DNA from: Polyangiaceae bacterium
GTDB lineage: Bacteria; Myxococcota_A; Polyangia; Polyangiales; Polyangiaceae
Assembly: GCA_025937785.1 (NCBI GenBank)
Contig: JAICQQ010000030.1
Location: 1-57,393, forward strand
DNA: 57,393 nt
Direction of reading: 5' to 3'
In this document: positions 43,416 through 52,200 of the stretch, piece after piece
Layout of the letters: every line of letters starts with the position of its first letter
Position numbering within the stretch: position 1 is the stretch's first letter
Made by a program: the position numbers and the translations under genes
The notes under the pieces: model-generated
Databases searched by the model: none
What the model was told of the DNA's origin: nothing
What the model saw: the letters and a program-made list of their open reading frames with translations, nothing else

Positions 43416-44780
43416 TCAATTGACGGCGGACGCGGAGGCGCCGCGCGCCCCATAGAACAATGGCACCGGGGTGCTGCTGGGACGCTCTTCGACCTGCTGC
43501 AACCGCTCCAAGAGCGCCAGCGCGCTTTCGGGGCGGTTCGCCGGTTCTTTGGCGAGGCAAGCCATCACGGCCTGCTCGAGCTCCCACCCGACTGCTTTGC
43601 CCAGGCGCGCGGACAGAGGCTCCGGAGTTTGTAAGACGTGAGCGATCGCCATCTCCGTCGGCGTGTTGCCACCGAAGACGGTCGTGCCCGTGAGCATCCA
43701 GTAGGCGACGCAGCCCACGGCGTAGAGGTCCGTGCGCGCGTCGATCGGCGCCGAGCCGGTCACGGCTTCGGGCGCCATGTAAGCGGGCGTGCCCTGCACG
43801 ATCGTAGAACGCTCGCGCGGCATTCGCTCCGTGCTCTGCACCAAACCGAAGTCGAGGACCTTCACGAAATCGTCGTGCAGACCACGTTTCGAGACCACGA
43901 TGTTGGCGGGTTTGATGTCACGGTGCACCAAACCTCGCTCGTGGGCTTCGGCGAGTGAGTCGAGCATTTGACGCAGGATGCGCACCACGCGGTCGGGAGC
44001 CATGGGTCCCTCACGCTCGACGAGTTGTTCCAGGTTCAGTCCGTCGAGCAACTCCATGACGTAGTAGAAGGTGCCGGTGTTGGTGACGCCAAAGTCGTAC
44101 AGTTGAACAGTGTGTGGTGATTGCAGGCTTGCCGTGATCTGAGCCTCGCAGGCGAAGCGCTCTTTGGCTCGCTCGTCGACGACCTCGTCGCCGTTGGGCA
44201 ACCGCTTGGGTTTGATCAGCTTGATCGCCGCGGGCCGACTCAGCAGCGCGTGCTTGGCTTGCCAGACCTCCCCCATACCACCCTGGGCGATCTTCGACTC
44301 CAGCTGGTAGACGCCGAGTTGCTGCGCGCCCTGCACGGATTGCTGGAGCTCGTACAGGTACTTGGCGAGGACGGCGGCGACGAAGGCAGCGACGTATACG
44401 GGAGCGATGTGCAGCATCAAGCTGCCGAGGCCCGGAAACGGAACTGGGGCCCCCACCGAAGCCACCAGCAACGCCAGCGGCGTCGCGCTCGCGGCAAGCA
44501 CCGACCAGAACAGGGTCTGACGGGGGGCGGAGCGGCTGAGCAACGGGAAGCCGGCAATCCATACGGCGGACCATGCCACGGCTGCCTGCGAATCAATCGT
44601 GGCTGGAAAAGCGAGCTGCGCGAAGGCGAGCCCGAGTGCGCCCAATAACCCTCCGGCACACGCGCGGCGCGAGCTCGAACCCCGCCGCGAGCGCCCGCCG
44701 TTCTCCGTACGAGCGCTGTCGGCGATGGCATCGAACATGCCGTGAACGCGACAGAAAAACGCCTGGGGGCACTTGGACAT
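43416..44780 (-). CDS. Membrane-anchored Ser/Thr protein kinase
   Basis: 454 residues. Three or four hydrophobic segments (about residues 41-62, 66-82, 88-110, 118-140) come before the kinase domain, the reverse of the usual PknB-type order. Catalytic features: Gly loop QGGMGEVW, Lys187 (AAIKLIK), Asp288 in HRDIKPAN, Asp310 in DFGLV, and the activation segment to GTPAYMAPEA. The C-terminal tail is short. It is followed by a frameshifted VWA gene in the same direction. Upstream are three CCGAAGTT repeats at 44824-44875. ATG at 44780. Confidence 0.93.
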   Translation of the reverse strand: MSKCPQAFFCRVHGMFDAIADSARTENGGRSRRGSSSRRACAGGLLGALGLAFAQLAFPATIDSQAAVAWSAVWIAGFPLLSRSAPRQTLFWSVLAASATPLALLVASVGAPVPFPGLGSLMLHIAPVYVAAFVAAVLAKYLYELQQSVQGAQQLGVYQLESKIAQGGMGEVWQAKHALLSRPAAIKLIKPKRLPNGDEVVDERAKERFACEAQITASLQSPHTVQLYDFGVTNTGTFYYVMELLDGLNLEQLVEREGPMAPDRVVRILRQMLDSLAEAHERGLVHRDIKPANIVVSKRGLHDDFVKVLDFGLVQSTERMPRERSTIVQGTPAYMAPEAVTGSAPIDARTDLYAVGCVAYWMLTGTTVFGGNTPTEMAIAHVLQTPEPLSARLGKAVGWELEQAVMACLAKEPANRPESALALLERLQQVEERPSSTPVPLFYGARGASASAVN

Positions 44781-44823
44781 AGAGAACTACTTTGAGAATA
44801 CGCCCTCACTTGCCACCCGGTTT

Positions 44824-44875
44824 CCCGAAGTTGGCTCGACCCGAAGTTGGCTCGAGGTGGGCGGTTGCCGAAGTT
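44824..44875. repeat. CCGAAGTT repeats upstream of the kinase gene
   Basis: A perfect 16-bp tandem duplication of CCCGAAGTTGGCTCGA (44824-44839 and 44840-44855), with a third CCGAAGTT at 44868-44875. The copies lie 44-95 bp before the kinase start codon on the minus strand and about 170-220 bp before the yggT gene on the plus strand, where a regulator could bind. No palindrome is present. Confidence 0.7.
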
Positions 44876-45042
44876 AGAGGGCACAACCTGGCGCCCCCCG
44901 CGACCCTGTCAACGGCGGTGCAAGTGCTTCTGGTGGCGCAGATCCCGCTGGCGGACGCTTGGCGCGCCTGCGACACGCGCCAGGTAAATGGGAGGGCCCC
45001 CTTGACAGACTCCGCCCGCGTTGCACGCTGTGACCTACCAAG

Positions 45043-45267
45043 ATGCTCCTTTTGGCTGTCGAGCTGTACACCTATGTCGTGCTCGCGTCGGTGATTTTGT
45101 CCTGGGTGCGGCTCGAGCCGTCGAACCCGTTCGTCAAGTTCGTGAACACGCTGACCGAGCCGGTGTTGAAGCCGATCCGGGAGGTGCTACCGACGAAGTC
45201 CTTGGGGATCGACTTCTCGCCGCTGGTGCTGCTGCTCGCGCTTTCCGTCATCCGGCGCTTCCTCTAG
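45043..45267 (+). CDS. YggT-family membrane protein
   Basis: 74 residues. Two hydrophobic segments around the conserved centre VILSWVRLEPSNPFVKFVNTLTEPVLKPIREVLP and the C-terminal FSPLVLLLALSVI. This short form contains one YggT repeat where longer homologues have two. The family is often near cell-division or osmotic genes but has no defined role; here it stands alone. The ATG lies in AAGATGCTC with no strong ribosome-binding site. Confidence 0.85.
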   Translation: MLLLAVELYTYVVLASVILSWVRLEPSNPFVKFVNTLTEPVLKPIREVLPTKSLGIDFSPLVLLLALSVIRRFL

Positions 45268-45303
45268 GCTGGTTCAAACGACGCTCGGGCCGCGGGCCAG
45301 TCG

Positions 45304-45329
45304 ACCAGGGATTGTTCCGCGACCCTGGT
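45304..45329 (+). promoter_or_regulatory. ACCAGGG/CCCTGGT inverted repeat upstream of the TPR gene
   Basis: A 7-bp perfect inverted repeat with a 12-nt loop, ending 20 bp before the ATG at 45350. It may be an operator or a weak terminator of yggT. No T-run follows. Confidence 0.3.
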
Positions 45330-45349
45330 TCTGTATTAAGGTGCCCGTC

Positions 45350-46390
45350 ATGGCTCCGTTATGGTGCGTGCGCCTGTGCTGCGCAGTCGTGATGGCGTTG
45401 ATTCCAACGGTGGCGCTGGCTCAGAGCTCCGCGGGGAACAAGGCTGCTGCCGAAGCGCTCTTCGAAGAGGGGCGCTCGCTCATGCAGAAGCAACAATACT
45501 CGGAGGCCTGCGCAAAGTTCGAGGCCAGCCAGGAGCTGGACGCGGGGCTCGGGACCTTGATGCTGCTGAGCGACTGCTACGAAAAGACCGGGCGCACCGC
45601 GAGCGCCTGGGCCACGTTCCGAGAGGCCGCAGCCATGGCTCGCGGTAAAGGTGACGCTGAACGCGAGCAGGTCGCGCGCGTTCGAGCCGACGCTCTCGAG
45701 CCGAACCTGGCCAAGCTCGTCATCCACGGCGCCGACAGCACGATGAAGCTTTCGGGGCTGGAGGTGAAGATGGCCGGGCAACCCGTCGCACGCGCGCAGT
45801 GGGGAACGCCGATACCGGTAGACCCGGGCGAAGTGAACTTCGAGGTCAACGCGCCTGGCTACAAGCCGTGGACGCTGCAGGCACAGGTGGTCCCCGGCCC
45901 AAGCCAAACGGCCATCGATATCCCCGAGCTACAGCCGCTGGACCCCGACGCCCCCCAGGCGGAGGGCCAAGAAGTGGCCGTGAGCGGCGGGGACGAGCCT
46001 TTCGGCAAAGACGAGGCTCCCCCCACCGAGAGCGGCGGCACGATGAAGACCGCCGGGCTAGTGCTCGGAATCGCAGGGGTCGTCGGCGTCGGTGTCGGGA
46101 CGTACTTCGGCCTCGAGGCAAAGAGCAACAACGACGACTCGAAAGCCGACTGCCCGGGTAACCAGTGCGAGACACAAGCGGGCCTCGACGCACGCAACGA
46201 CGCCAAGACGGCGGCGACGACCTCGACGATCGCGTTCGTGCTCGGGGGCGCGCTGCTCGCCACCGGCGGTGTGCTGTATCTCATGGACGATTCGAGCGAG
46301 GGCGCGAGCGCGAACAAGCGCCGCGAACTTCGTTGGAGCTCCCGTGTGGGACCGGGCAGCGCCCAGGTCGGCCTGGAGGGAACCTGGTGA
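45350..46390 (+). CDS. TPR / PEGA-like secreted protein with a membrane segment
   Basis: 346 residues from the ATG at 45350 (a GTG at 45341 is in frame). Signal peptide (LCCAVVMALIPTVALAQ), a TPR-like part (AAAEALFEEGRSLMQKQQYSEACAKFEAS, SDCYEKTGRTASAW), then a beta domain like PEGA (LVIHGADSTMKLSGLEV..., GEVNFEVNAPGYKPW), and two hydrophobic helices about 235-260 and 300-318. Proteins of this layout sit next to kinase genes in many Polyangiales genomes. It is coupled to the lipoprotein gene by a GTGA overlap. Confidence 0.8.
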   Translation: MAPLWCVRLCCAVVMALIPTVALAQSSAGNKAAAEALFEEGRSLMQKQQYSEACAKFEASQELDAGLGTLMLLSDCYEKTGRTASAWATFREAAAMARGKGDAEREQVARVRADALEPNLAKLVIHGADSTMKLSGLEVKMAGQPVARAQWGTPIPVDPGEVNFEVNAPGYKPWTLQAQVVPGPSQTAIDIPELQPLDPDAPQAEGQEVAVSGGDEPFGKDEAPPTESGGTMKTAGLVLGIAGVVGVGVGTYFGLEAKSNNDDSKADCPGNQCETQAGLDARNDAKTAATTSTIAFVLGGALLATGGVLYLMDDSSEGASANKRRELRWSSRVGPGSAQVGLEGTW

Positions 46391-47019
46391 AAGCGTTTCG
46401 AGCCATCATTCACACGACACTTTTCACGCTGCTCTCTGTGGGCTGCGCCACCATCCTGGGCATCGAAGACGCCGAGCTCGCGAACGACGGTGCAGGCGGG
46501 ACCTCGGGCGGAGGCACCAACGGCAGCGGGGGCTCAGCAGGCGGCGCCGGTGCGGAGGCCTCTTGTGAAGACTACTGCGACGCCGTGATGGAGAACTGTA
46601 CCGGCGAGCGGGCGATGTACTCCGGCTTGCAAAACTGCCTAGATCTTTGCGGCACGCTGCCGGTCGGCGACCCCGGCGACCCGCAGGGGAACACCGTCGC
46701 GTGCCGGCTCGCGGAGGCAACCGCCGCGGGTGAAGATCCAGAAGAACATTGCCCATTTGCCGGACTTGGTGGCGCCAAGGTGTGCGGCGAAAACTGCCCG
46801 GCATTTTGTGGCGCCATGCTCGAGATCTGCCCGGGTAAGTACCCGTCGAACGCGGCGTGCCTGGATGACTGCGAGTCGCTCGATGACCTGGGCAGCTTCA
46901 AGCTCACGGACACCGAAGGTGACACGGTCCAATGCCGGATCTACCACGTCAATGCCGCGACCGAGTTGACCGACCCCCACTGCCGCCATGCAGCCGGGGA
47001 GCAACTTTGCGTCCCGTGA
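46387..47019 (+). CDS. Cys-rich lipoprotein coupled to the TPR protein
   Basis: 210 residues from a GTG at 46387 that overlaps the preceding stop (GTGA). Signal peptide with lipobox SVGC, then an Asp/Gly/Ser linker (DGAGGTSGGGTNGSGG), then about 165 residues with 16 or so Cys in repeated patterns (CEDYCDAVMENC, CLDLCGTLP, CPAFCGAMLEIC, CLDDCESLD) spaced every few residues to 40 residues, a disulfide-rich helical repeat typical of myxobacterial surface lipoproteins. The stretch is co-translated with the TPR protein, so the two may act together. Converges on the glycosyltransferase gene. Confidence 0.8.
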   Translation: MKAFRAIIHTTLFTLLSVGCATILGIEDAELANDGAGGTSGGGTNGSGGSAGGAGAEASCEDYCDAVMENCTGERAMYSGLQNCLDLCGTLPVGDPGDPQGNTVACRLAEATAAGEDPEEHCPFAGLGGAKVCGENCPAFCGAMLEICPGKYPSNAACLDDCESLDDLGSFKLTDTEGDTVQCRIYHVNAATELTDPHCRHAAGEQLCVP

Positions 47020-47028
47020 GCGGCGAAT

Positions 47029-47928
47029 TCAGCGCACGAAGCGAATGCCGCGGCCGAGCGCGGCGTTGAACACCTCGCGCAGCCTTTCGTAGCGGTAGTG
47101 CCGCACCACCTCGGGGTCGGGGCAGCGCGGTTCGCGTGAGAGCGCCGCGCGAGCCCAGCCTTTGAAGAAGTGGAGACCCTTGATGTGAGGCGGGTCCCAG
47201 CTGTAAGCGAGACTTCGCCCGAGCACCAGCACCGGATTCAAGTGTAGGTAGTGCGCGTAGCTGCCGCGCCGCTCGAAACCACGCGCGTGTCCTTCGCGCG
47301 TACTCGTCTCGCGCCGGTGCGATGCCACGACATCGGTCACCAGCTTGGTGCGGTAGCCGCGGTTCTTCGCCTTCAGGTTGGCGATCGCGTCGTAGCCTTG
47401 CACACGGGGCAGGCCATCCATCGCTTGCCAGCAGGCGTAGCTGAACAACTGCGTGGGCCCCCGCGGCAGATCGCTGCGCTGCCACGCCTCGACCCGGGTG
47501 GCGCCGGGGACCTTGAGCACGCTGGAGACGACTCCCAGCGAGCCGTCCGCCACGAACTCCGCGATCAGCCGCGCGTAGTGATCCGCGGGCAGCAGCACGT
47601 CGGCGTCCAGGATGCCGCAGTAGTCCGGCGTCGGGCCGCGCTCCTGCGCGAGTCGTACCGCTTCGGCCAGCCCCCAGCTCTTGATGCGAGCGATGTGCCC
47701 TCCCAGATACTCGCCGGCGTCTTCGGGTGCTTCGACGACGACCACCCAATTCAGATCCTTGGTCTCGTGCTCGAGCCATTCGCGGCTGCCGTCGGTGCTG
47801 TGATCGTCCACCACGAGCCACAGCGCCGGCACCACGCTCTGAGAACGAACCGTGGCCAAGAGCTCGGGCAACAAACCGCGCTCGTTGCGCATCGGGGTGG
47901 CGAGCACGTAGCGCGGCGCGCCGCTCAC
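47029..47928 (-). CDS. Family 2 glycosyltransferase
   Basis: 299 residues from the GTG at 47928 that overlaps the 3D-domain stop. GT-A fold with LVVDDHSTDGSREWLE near the N-terminus and the metal-binding DADVLLP (DXD) near residue 110, then LPRGPTQLFSYACWQAMDG and a basic C-terminal part. No membrane helices, so it is cytoplasmic or peripheral. The sugar donor is not evident. Third gene of a coupled set with truncated globin and a 3D-domain lipoprotein, which suggests a role in cell-wall or surface glycan, but the pairing with a globin is odd. Confidence 0.85.
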   Translation of the reverse strand: MSGAPRYVLATPMRNERGLLPELLATVRSQSVVPALWLVVDDHSTDGSREWLEHETKDLNWVVVVEAPEDAGEYLGGHIARIKSWGLAEAVRLAQERGPTPDYCGILDADVLLPADHYARLIAEFVADGSLGVVSSVLKVPGATRVEAWQRSDLPRGPTQLFSYACWQAMDGLPRVQGYDAIANLKAKNRGYRTKLVTDVVASHRRETSTREGHARGFERRGSYAHYLHLNPVLVLGRSLAYSWDPPHIKGLHFFKGWARAALSREPRCPDPEVVRHYRYERLREVFNAALGRGIRFVR

Positions 47929-48737
47929 GAGGGCCCCACCGTGCCTCGACAATTCGGAGCATCCAAGACCACGGTGACGCCTTGATTGCTCGGCACCAGC
48001 CCGTTCCACAAAGACGTCACGCTCCGACGCCCCGTGAAAACATCGATGTGCTGGCCCTTGACCTTCAGCCCTCGATCCTGGGCGATGAAGCAGCCGTCGT
48101 GAAAGGCGCTCTGCGAAGCGTCGCGCGGCAACCCGTCGAACTCTGGAATGTACAGCACCGTGTGCATCGGGATCACCGTATCGTCGACCGCCACCGTGAC
48201 CAGCGGGGTGATGGGCTTGCCCAGCGCACCGCGGCCCCACGGAAAATCGCTGCGGCTCAAGGCTTCGAAGCAGATTTTCTGGCCGGTGCGCGGACACGTG
48301 CGCGCGCACGCGCAGTCGCGCTTGGCAAAGCTGACGGTGACACCGCTGGTGAGGTTGCCGCTCCCTTGAACGCAGACAGCGTCGTGGAACTCGAGCGGCA
48401 CGCTCTTGATGGTCGCGCAGCTCGCGTCCATCAACGCGACCGATTCACCCGAGAAATCGCTTTCGCTCGGAAAGTCATAGTAAGTATTGCGAAACTGCCC
48501 GAGCGAGCGGCCCCCGGCCGCTGCTCCGGTCTCGGTGGGGTTCGGTGGCGACAGCGCCGCCTGTTGACGCGCAGGTTGGGAGCGCGGGGCTGGCGTCCCA
48601 GCTCCCGGGCCCACGGCGGGCTCCCCTTCTGCCCAAGGATCGGCGGCGCCAGGCAAGGGCTGGTTCATCCAGTCCGAACCGGCGGTGTGGCACCCCGACA
48701 CGCAGCCCATGGCCAGACACAACCAGTACTGCTTCAT
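47925..48737 (-). CDS. 3D-domain lipoprotein (MltA-C-terminal-like)
   Basis: 270 residues. Lipobox VSGC at about residue 16. After a Pro/Ala linker and a beta segment, the C-terminal 90 residues hold the 3D domain: PLVTVAVDDTVIPMHTVLYIP, FHDGCFIAQDRGLKVKGQHIDVFTG, containing the conserved Asp residues. 3D domains occur in lytic transglycosylase MltA and in germination or resuscitation proteins and cut or bind peptidoglycan. Its ATG overlaps the stop of the globin gene (ATGA), and its stop overlaps the glycosyltransferase GTG. Confidence 0.86.
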   Translation of the reverse strand: MKQYWLCLAMGCVSGCHTAGSDWMNQPLPGAADPWAEGEPAVGPGAGTPAPRSQPARQQAALSPPNPTETGAAAGGRSLGQFRNTYYDFPSESDFSGESVALMDASCATIKSVPLEFHDAVCVQGSGNLTSGVTVSFAKRDCACARTCPRTGQKICFEALSRSDFPWGRGALGKPITPLVTVAVDDTVIPMHTVLYIPEFDGLPRDASQSAFHDGCFIAQDRGLKVKGQHIDVFTGRRSVTSLWNGLVPSNQGVTVVLDAPNCRGTVGPS

Positions 48738-49138
48738 GACTCGCGGCCGCCTTCGGGGCGCGCGATGCAGCGCCCGTCCGGATCCGGCGTCACGCTGCTT
48801 TCCAGCGCCAGCGTGTGCGCTACCCAGTGCTCGGTTATGTTTTCGGGCACACCGAACTCGGCCAATGTCTCTTTCAAGATCACCAGGCGCCGGCGAAACT
48901 GTCCGCCCATGATGGCGTGCCGTCGGTGCGCTTGCTGGAGCGGGCGGCCCGAATAGACGACGTTCGCGCCGAGGTGCTGCGCGGCAAACTCGTACTCCAA
49001 CTGCTTCAGGCGATCTTTGTTCACGCGCGCAAAGAAGAACCCGATCATGGTATCGGCCATCACGCGGTCCACGAAGCGATCGATGATGGCGCGGAGCACC
49101 GGCTCACCCCCGAGCTGGTCGAACAGGCTGGCGGACAT
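48734..49138 (-). CDS. Truncated hemoglobin
   Basis: 134 residues of the 2-on-2 globin fold. The distal face starts with LFDQLGGEPVLRAIIDRFVDRVMADTMIGFFF, and the proximal His is His71 in LQQAHRRHAIMGGQF. Truncated globins bind O2, NO or H2S through heme. It is the first gene of a coupled operon with the 3D-domain lipoprotein and the glycosyltransferase. ATG at 49138; the C-terminal tail is Pro/Glu/Arg rich and extends over the 3D start. Confidence 0.86.
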   Translation of the reverse strand: MSASLFDQLGGEPVLRAIIDRFVDRVMADTMIGFFFARVNKDRLKQLEYEFAAQHLGANVVYSGRPLQQAHRRHAIMGGQFRRRLVILKETLAEFGVPENITEHWVAHTLALESSVTPDPDGRCIARPEGGRES

Positions 49139-49212
49139 GCCCTCTATTTACACGCGTTGCGTCCGAATGGCAGGCGCTACCCGCGAGTCAGCTGGCAAGC
49201 CGGCAGCCGAGC

Positions 49213-52200
49213 TCACTCTTCGCCGCGCAGACGTTGCCGGGTATTTTCGTCGGTGGGGTCCAAGAGTTGCGCCTCTTGGTACTCGATCTTGGCCGCCGCG
49301 ACGTCGCCCTGCTTGGCGAGGGCGTCGCCCAGTTCGATGCGCGCAGGCACCGAACGGGGTTCCAACGAAACCGCGTATTTGGCCCACACCACCGCCGCCT
49401 TGGGATCACCCTGTTCAGTGAGGCTGCGGCTCAGGCCGAGCACGGCAGGAAGGCTCTTCGGATCGCTCAGCGCCGCCCGCCGGAACAGGCGCTCCGCGTG
49501 CACCCATTCGCGCCGCTTCAGGTGCTCTTCGCCGCGATGGAGCTCGGCTTTGCCGAGCGCCTTCAGCGCCTTGTCGTCGCCAGCTTCGTAGCCGCTGGCG
49601 CGAAGCCAGTGCGTGCGAGCACCTGCGTGATCCCCGGTGCGGGCGAGCGCGTCGCCGAGCAGACCATGAGCTCGAGCGCTCTCGGGGTTGAGCTCGAGCG
49701 CTCGCTTCAGAATCGGCACCGCCTGATCGCCGTCGCGCCGCAGCAGCAGCAAATGCCCGAGCCCGACCAGGAACCCGACGTTCTGATCGTCCCAGCGCAC
49801 CGCTAGACAGTACGCATGCTGCGCTTGGTCGAGGTCCCCGCGCGTGATCCACTTGTTCGCGGCTCGTGATTGCTGAAAGGCTGCGCCCGGATAGTTCCCA
49901 GCCCGCGGCGGCTCGCTGGACCACAACTCGTCGCAAGTAGGAACGCTGATGCCGGATCCGTCCGCGGCGGGGAACGCAACGGCAACGCTCGGGGCGGCCG
50001 GCGGTGGGGGCTCGGATCCGCGGGCGGCCTGGGGCGCGGCCGGCGCGGACCGTGCCGCGGGCGCCGGAAGCTTCAGCGCCGTCGCAATTGGAGCCGTTGT
50101 CGCGGCGGCAGGCTCGCGTACCAAGGCGCGCCAACTGAGCGCGAGCAAGAGCCCCTGCAGCGCCGCAAGCCCTACGAGGATCGCGGCTGTCAGCGGTCGG
50201 ATGCCGCTCGTATACTCGCGCGGCATGGGTAGCGCGGCTGCGGCCGGCGCGGCGCCAGGCGCTTCAGGTGAAGGCGCAGCCAGCTCGGCAGGCGTGGACT
50301 CGATCGATGGCAAGGGGCCGGGGCTGGCGGGATGAATCGACGGCGGCAGCTCTCCGGGGGTGGCCGGCAACGACGGCGCGATCGGCGGAGGTTCGGCGTC
50401 CGCCATGTTCAGCGCAACGTCGATGGTGGTCATCACGTTCGCCGTTGCAGGGTGCTGCACGGGCTCGACCCTGACGCGCCCGGAGCTCAACTGCATGAAG
50501 GCGGCCAGCGCCGTGGGCCCTTCGAAGCGCTCGAGCCCATCCGCGGTGGTCGCGGTGGCACCCACCACCAGCTGATTGCCGACATCGAGCTCGACCGCCA
50601 GCCGCGCGTTCGCGACACTGGCTCGGATCGAATTGCCCGACGCCGTGAGCGCGCGCAGGCAGCGAGCCGGACCCGTGATCTCCAGCCGCGTGTCGAAGCC
50701 AGTTGCTTGCGCCCGCTCGCGCACGCTGTTCTCGGGCTCGGCCAGCGCCGCGAGCGTACCCGCCAGGCGCTGCACGGCGTTCTTGGGCGCCGCGTCGTGC
50801 TCCGCCCAGAGCTCGGCCCAACGCACGACGAGCAGCGACGCCCACCTCAGGCGCGTGTCCTGGCGCATCCGGCGCACCAGCTCGTAGCCTTCCCCCTGCA
50901 GGTGGTCCTCACCTATCAGCAACAGAGTCGGATCGACCTGCCGCATACGGGTGAAACGCACGTCGCTCGGGTTCAGATCGGTCACGATCACGGTCCCGCC
51001 GAGGGCGCGCAGCTCTTGCGCGATATTGTCCGCGCGGGCGGCGTCGGAGTCGGCGAGGGCGATGCGCACCTGACTCAGATCTTCGGGCTCGGTGCGCTGC
51101 TCGCCGCGCGCCGCGTCGAGCATGCGAACCGTACCGCTGACGTGTTCGTCGAACTCGTAGTGGAGCGGCTCCGCCGCCAGCACGTGCTTGCGCGCCCGCG
51201 CCACGAAGTCATCGATGAGCTCTGCCAGCGGCCGCCCCTGCCCCAGCACCAGCCGGACTGCTTCGGCGTCGTTGCCGCGGCCCGCGCTGACCGACAGAAT
51301 CCCCGAGCGCAGCTGCGTCGCCAGTGTCTCGACCAGCTCTTTCAGCGTGGTATCGCCGACCTCGCCGAGCGCGGCGCCGTGGCGCTCTGGGATCTCGCGC
51401 GCCAGCTTCGCCACCTGGTCGGCGATCGCATCCACGCTGGCCGATCGCGGGATCACCGCCGCAGCCCCATGCCTGAAGGCACGTAGTCGCGCATCGAGCA
51501 CCGTGTTGTCGTCCAGGATGACCACCGGCACCACGGCGCTTTGTGGCGATTCAGCCAGCTTGCGCAGGATGTCGTTGCCGCAGTCCAACGCGGCTTCGCC
51601 CATCAGCATCACCAGATCCGGGGCGGCCGCGACCACGGTTTCTGCGATCGTGTGCACGTCGGTGGTCTCGACGAACACCTTGTGGCGACCAAGCGCCTTC
51701 TCGATCGCGGGCAGAAACGCCTCGTCGGCGCCGACGAGCAGCACCGCTGGGTCGGGCTTCAGCACTCGCTCGACCGGCTTCTGCCAGGGCAGCGGCACCG
51801 GGTGGAGCTTATGCTTCGAATCCGGGGGCGCCACGGACCCGGGCGGCGTCACGATCGGTGACGGGGTCACCAGCGGCGCCGACTCTTGCGCCGGGGGCTG
51901 CAGCGAGGGCGCCGGCTGCGCGGGAGCGGCGGATTTCCGCGCCGCAGGTTTCAGCGAGGGCTTGGCCGGCGGCGAGGGCTTCAACGACGCCGAGGGCTTC
52001 GGTTTTACCGAAGCCGAGGGCTTCAGCGAGGGCGAGGGCTTCAGCGAGGGCGAGGGCTTCAGCGAGGGCGATGACTTCGACGACTGCGTCGGCGCCACCG
52101 ACGGCGTTGATTTCGGCGCCGGCAACACCGCCTCCATGCCGCCAGGCAAGGTCGCCATCCGCGGACGCTGTTTGCCCCGCGGGTGTGGGCTGGCCTTTGC

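Noticed and set aside
45002..45030. TTGACA as a -35 element for yggT
   Set aside because: No TATAAT-like sequence follows at 16-18 bp.
50332..51486. 384-residue open frame antisense to the large receiver/TPR protein
   Set aside because: Arg/His-rich shadow translation with no domain; the opposite strand encodes recognisable receivers and TPRs.
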